Shown piece after piece: positions 5,005 through 6,878 of a stretch of 6,878 bases of DNA. Position numbers and translations under genes: made by a program. The notes below the pieces were generated by a model. It was given only the letters and a program-made list of their open reading frames with translations. It was not told the DNA's origin and ran no database searches. Origin of the DNA: an uncultured Oscillospiraceae bacterium (GTDB lineage Bacteria > Bacillota > Clostridia > Oscillospirales > Oscillospiraceae); NCBI GenBank assembly GCA_904398675.1, contig CAJFPI010000111.1, positions 1 through 6,878 of the forward strand. The letters run 5' to 3'. Each line of letters opens with the position of its first letter. Within the stretch, counting starts at the first letter, position 1.

Positions 5005-5088
5005 ACGCGCTGCGGCCTGCCAAACTTTCACTGATGCGCCCGCACAGCCATGCGGCAAATCGATCAATCAATTTTTTTGGAGGGGACT

Positions 5089-6102
5089 ATGACAACCATC
5101 TATCTGATCCGCCACGCCGAGGCGGAGGGAAACCTCTACCGCCTGGCCCACGGGCAGTACAACAGCAACCTGACGCCCCGGGGCTACCGGCAGCTGAGCG
5201 CCCTGCGCCGCCGTTTTCTGGAGGTCCCCATCGATGCGGTCTATGGCAGCGACCTCTTCCGCACCTACGCCACCGCCAGCGCCATTTTCCGCCCCAAGCA
5301 GCTGGAATTTCGCCCCCTGCCCCTGCTGCGGGAGGTCTGCATCGGCGCCTGGGAGGGGCTGAGCTGGGCGGAGATCGAGCGGCTGGACCGCCAGATGCTG
5401 ATCTACTTCAACCAGCGGCTGGACCTGTGGCATGTGGACGGCGGCGAGACCTTTGACGTGGTTCAGGACCGCATGGTGGAGGGCATCCGCCAGATCGCCC
5501 GGGAGTGTCCCAACGCCACCGTAGCCGCCACCAGCCACGGCGCCGCCACCCGCGCCCTCCTGGGGCGGCTGATGGGCCTCACCCTGGCCGAGTGCGGCGA
5601 GCTGCCCCACGGGGACAACACCTCCGTCACCAGGCTGGAGGTAGAGGGCGATGCGATCCGCATTGCCTTCCATGGCGACATTTCCCATATGCCCCCCGAA
5701 CTCTCCACCTTCCGCCGGCAGAGCTGGCACAAAAGCGGCCTTGCCACCGAGCCGGGGCTCTGGTACACCCCCCTCCACAGCGACGCCAAAAGCCGCTCCC
5801 TCCAGGCCATGCTGGGGGAGGAGGCGGCCGGACAGGTGGCGTTCCGCCAGGAGGGGGATGTTATGGTGGTGACAGACTATCAGCTTGCCCCCGCCCTCCG
5901 GGGCCGGCGGTTCGGCGCGCAGCTCATGGGACAGGCGGTGCAGTTTGCCCGCTCCTGCGGCTGCGAGGCGGTGACCCTCACCTGCGGGGCAGACCTTGCC
6001 GGTTATTTTGCTCAGTTTGGCTTTGTGGAGACAGGGCGCCAGGGGGACAGCGTAGCCCTCTCCCTGGATATCCGGCTGATCCTGCAGGAGATCCCCGACT
6101 GA
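5089..6102 (+). CDS. Histidine phosphatase fused to a C-terminal GNAT-like domain
   Basis: The 337-residue product has two parts. Residues 1-200 form a branch-1 histidine phosphatase (phosphoglycerate mutase-like). The RHAEAEGN motif gives catalytic Arg8 and His9, and Arg58 in SDLFRT, Glu82 in LREVCIGAWEG and His150 in TSHGAA complete the active site. These enzymes dephosphorylate small phospho-metabolites through a phospho-histidine. Residues about 222-337 look like a short GNAT acetyltransferase: a strand pair, the acetyl-CoA loop QLAPALRGRRFGAQL (265-279) and the closing YFAQFGFVETG. Single-domain family members are about 200 residues, so the extra length is real. It is in one frame with no sign of frameshift. 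The ATG at 5089 follows GGAGGGG at 5079-5085; an ATG at 5050 has no such site. The substrate is unknown, and no clear promoter was seen. Confidence 0.88.
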   Translation: MTTIYLIRHAEAEGNLYRLAHGQYNSNLTPRGYRQLSALRRRFLEVPIDAVYGSDLFRTYATASAIFRPKQLEFRPLPLLREVCIGAWEGLSWAEIERLDRQMLIYFNQRLDLWHVDGGETFDVVQDRMVEGIRQIARECPNATVAATSHGAATRALLGRLMGLTLAECGELPHGDNTSVTRLEVEGDAIRIAFHGDISHMPPELSTFRRQSWHKSGLATEPGLWYTPLHSDAKSRSLQAMLGEEAAGQVAFRQEGDVMVVTDYQLAPALRGRRFGAQLMGQAVQFARSCGCEAVTLTCGADLAGYFAQFGFVETGRQGDSVALSLDIRLILQEIPD

Positions 6103-6114
6103 CTGCGGGATCGT

Positions 6115-6144
6115 ACGCCCCCTCCGGAGGCGCACCTCTTTTTT
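6115..6144 (+). terminator. Terminator-like hairpin after the phosphatase fusion gene
   Basis: An imperfect hairpin (CGCCCCCT and AGGCG arms around CCGG, with a bulge, 6116-6132) is followed by CACCTCTTTTTT. The T run overlaps the left tip of the 6141-6570 repeat element. The stem is short and bulged, so strength is uncertain. Confidence 0.5.
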
Positions 6145-6570
6145 AAAAGTGTTTTCCCACCCCCCGTTTTCTTTTCATCTTGCCGAAAAGAAAACGGGCC
6201 GTGGACGGTCCAAAAGAAAAGGGCGCTTTTTTCCAAATAGGGCAAGTCCCTCCCTATTCCACCAGACCGATCTTCTTTCGCCGTAACCTGTGTCGCTCTT
6301 CGTCGCTTTCCGCGCTTTCCGCTTCGCTGCGCGCTGCCCTGGCGGTCAGCGGTAGGCGAACGCACTACCGTCTCCCCCCATCCAGCGCTGAGCGTCAGCG
6401 GGGAGCGCGGTGATCGGCGCAGCGAGACACGATGCGCAGCGAAAGGAGTAACATCCGAACGGGGAAAGATGAAATCATCTCTGTTCGGAAAAAAGTTTTT
6501 CTCTTGGACCGGCCGCGGCCCGTTCTCTTTTTTCAAAAAGAGAATGGGGGGCGGGAAATCACTTATAAAA
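6141..6570. repeat. Palindromic element of about 430 bp with long imperfect terminal inverted repeats
   Basis: The left end (6141-6234) and right end (6487-6570) are imperfect inverted copies of each other over most of their length. The tips are TTTTAAAAGTG and CACTTATAAAA. They are followed by matching C-rich/G-rich blocks, an internal hairpin (left stem 6163-6176/6185-6198, 14 perfect bp), a shared ACGGGCCG segment, GGTCCAA, and CTTTTTTCC. The interior holds further hairpins: AATAGGG/CCCTATT (6236-6258), CGGTAG/CTACCG (6350-6370), CGCTGA/TCAGCG (6386-6400), and TCCGAAC/GTTCGGA (6454-6489) enclosing AGATGA/TCATCT. Open frames crossing it look like shadows. This stretch accounts for nearly all of the gene-free interval before the last gene. 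It resembles a MITE or another dispersed non-coding repeat. No target duplication is evident. Confidence 0.6.
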
Positions 6571-6612
6571 GAAAATAAAGGGCCCTGCCCCTTATGAGAA
6601 AGGAGGTCCTCC

Positions 6613-6878
6613 ATGGACACAAGTCTGTTCCTCCCCGTGAGTCGGGAGGACATGCACAGCCGTGACTGGTGGTACTACGACTTTTTGGTGGTCACAGCCG
6701 ACGCCTATGTGGACCACCCCAGTTTCGGCACCGCCATCATCGCCCGGGTGCTGGAGGGGGCGGGCTACCGGGTGGCGGTGCTCTCCCAGCCGGACTGGCA
6801 CAGCGCCCAGGCGTTCCTTGACCTGGGGAAGCCCCGGTACGGCGTCTTCATCGGCGGGGGGAACATCGACTCCATGGT
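6613..6878 (+). CDS. ygiQ: YgiQ-family radical SAM protein, N-terminal fragment
   Basis: The open frame runs from the ATG at 6613 off the window end and gives 88 residues. It carries the N-terminal signature of the YgiQ (UPF0313) family: LPVSREDMHSRDWWYYDF near 7-24, VVTADAYVDHPSFGTAIIARVLE at about 26-48, VAVLSQPDW near 54-62 and a GVFIGGGNIDSMV-like segment at the end. This is the B12-binding-like N-terminal domain; the radical SAM CxxxCxxC motif would lie beyond the window. The biochemical role of YgiQ is not established. AAAGGAGGT at 6599-6607 precedes the ATG. GGAGG and CCTCC are separated by one base just before the start, which is odd but cannot fold as a full hairpin. Confidence 0.92.
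   Translation, partial: MDTSLFLPVSREDMHSRDWWYYDFLVVTADAYVDHPSFGTAIIARVLEGAGYRVAVLSQPDWHSAQAFLDLGKPRYGVFIGGGNIDSM

Noticed and set aside
5068..6135. Long minus-strand open frame (355 residues) opposite the phosphatase fusion
   Set aside because: It is the antisense of a gene with a full catalytic motif set. High GC makes such shadow frames common, and its product is rich in G, A and P with no recognisable domain.
6012..6653. Minus-strand open frame crossing the 6141-6570 repeat element
   Set aside because: It runs through the inverted-repeat element and both flanking genes, and its product is Arg/Ser-rich low-complexity sequence with no domain.

Overview
The window is a GC-rich (roughly 60% by eye) stretch of bacterial chromosome. 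Strong GGAGG-type ribosome binding sites, sigma-A-like promoters, a DUF2975/XRE gene pair, cysteine-rich flavoproteins and a YgiQ-type radical SAM gene together suggest an anaerobic Firmicute, probably gut Oscillospiraceae (Flavonifractor/Lawsonibacter-like). That placement is an inference from gene content and style, not from a marker gene.

Layout. Positions 1-87 hold the last 28 codons of an unidentified gene. A bidirectional terminator follows, then a minus-strand HxlR-family regulator (203-535). It is divergent from a flavodoxin-fold, iron-sulfur-flavoprotein-like oxidoreductase (661-1206). The gap between them holds two oppositely directed promoters whose -10 boxes lie in one 14-bp palindrome. 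A second, paralogous flavoprotein (1434-1985) follows, separated from the first by a hairpin-rich element of about 190 bp with 12-bp terminal inverted repeats. Next is a two-gene operon of a four-helix DUF2975 membrane protein and a short XRE regulator (2178-2924), with an AT-rich palindrome beside its promoter. A 17-bp bidirectional terminator stem then abuts a minus-strand tRNA-Ser(GGA) with encoded CCA and a near-consensus promoter.

The second half has lysA (diaminopimelate decarboxylase, GTG start at 3375), a convergent 57-residue YtxH-like small protein on the minus strand (4767-4940), and a 337-residue histidine phosphatase fused to a GNAT-like domain (5089-6102). After it, about 500 bp without a gene is mostly a palindromic element of about 430 bp (6141-6570) with long imperfect terminal inverted repeats. 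The window ends inside the start of a YgiQ-family radical SAM gene.

How the genes relate. The HxlR regulator probably controls the adjacent flavoprotein and itself. The DUF2975/XRE pair is probably self-regulating. lysA, the phosphatase fusion and ygiQ appear to be independent units separated by hairpins. I see no phage, CRISPR, toxin-antitoxin or transposase gene. The points most worth a second look are the shared-palindrome divergent promoter, the phosphatase-GNAT fusion and the two non-coding inverted-repeat elements.
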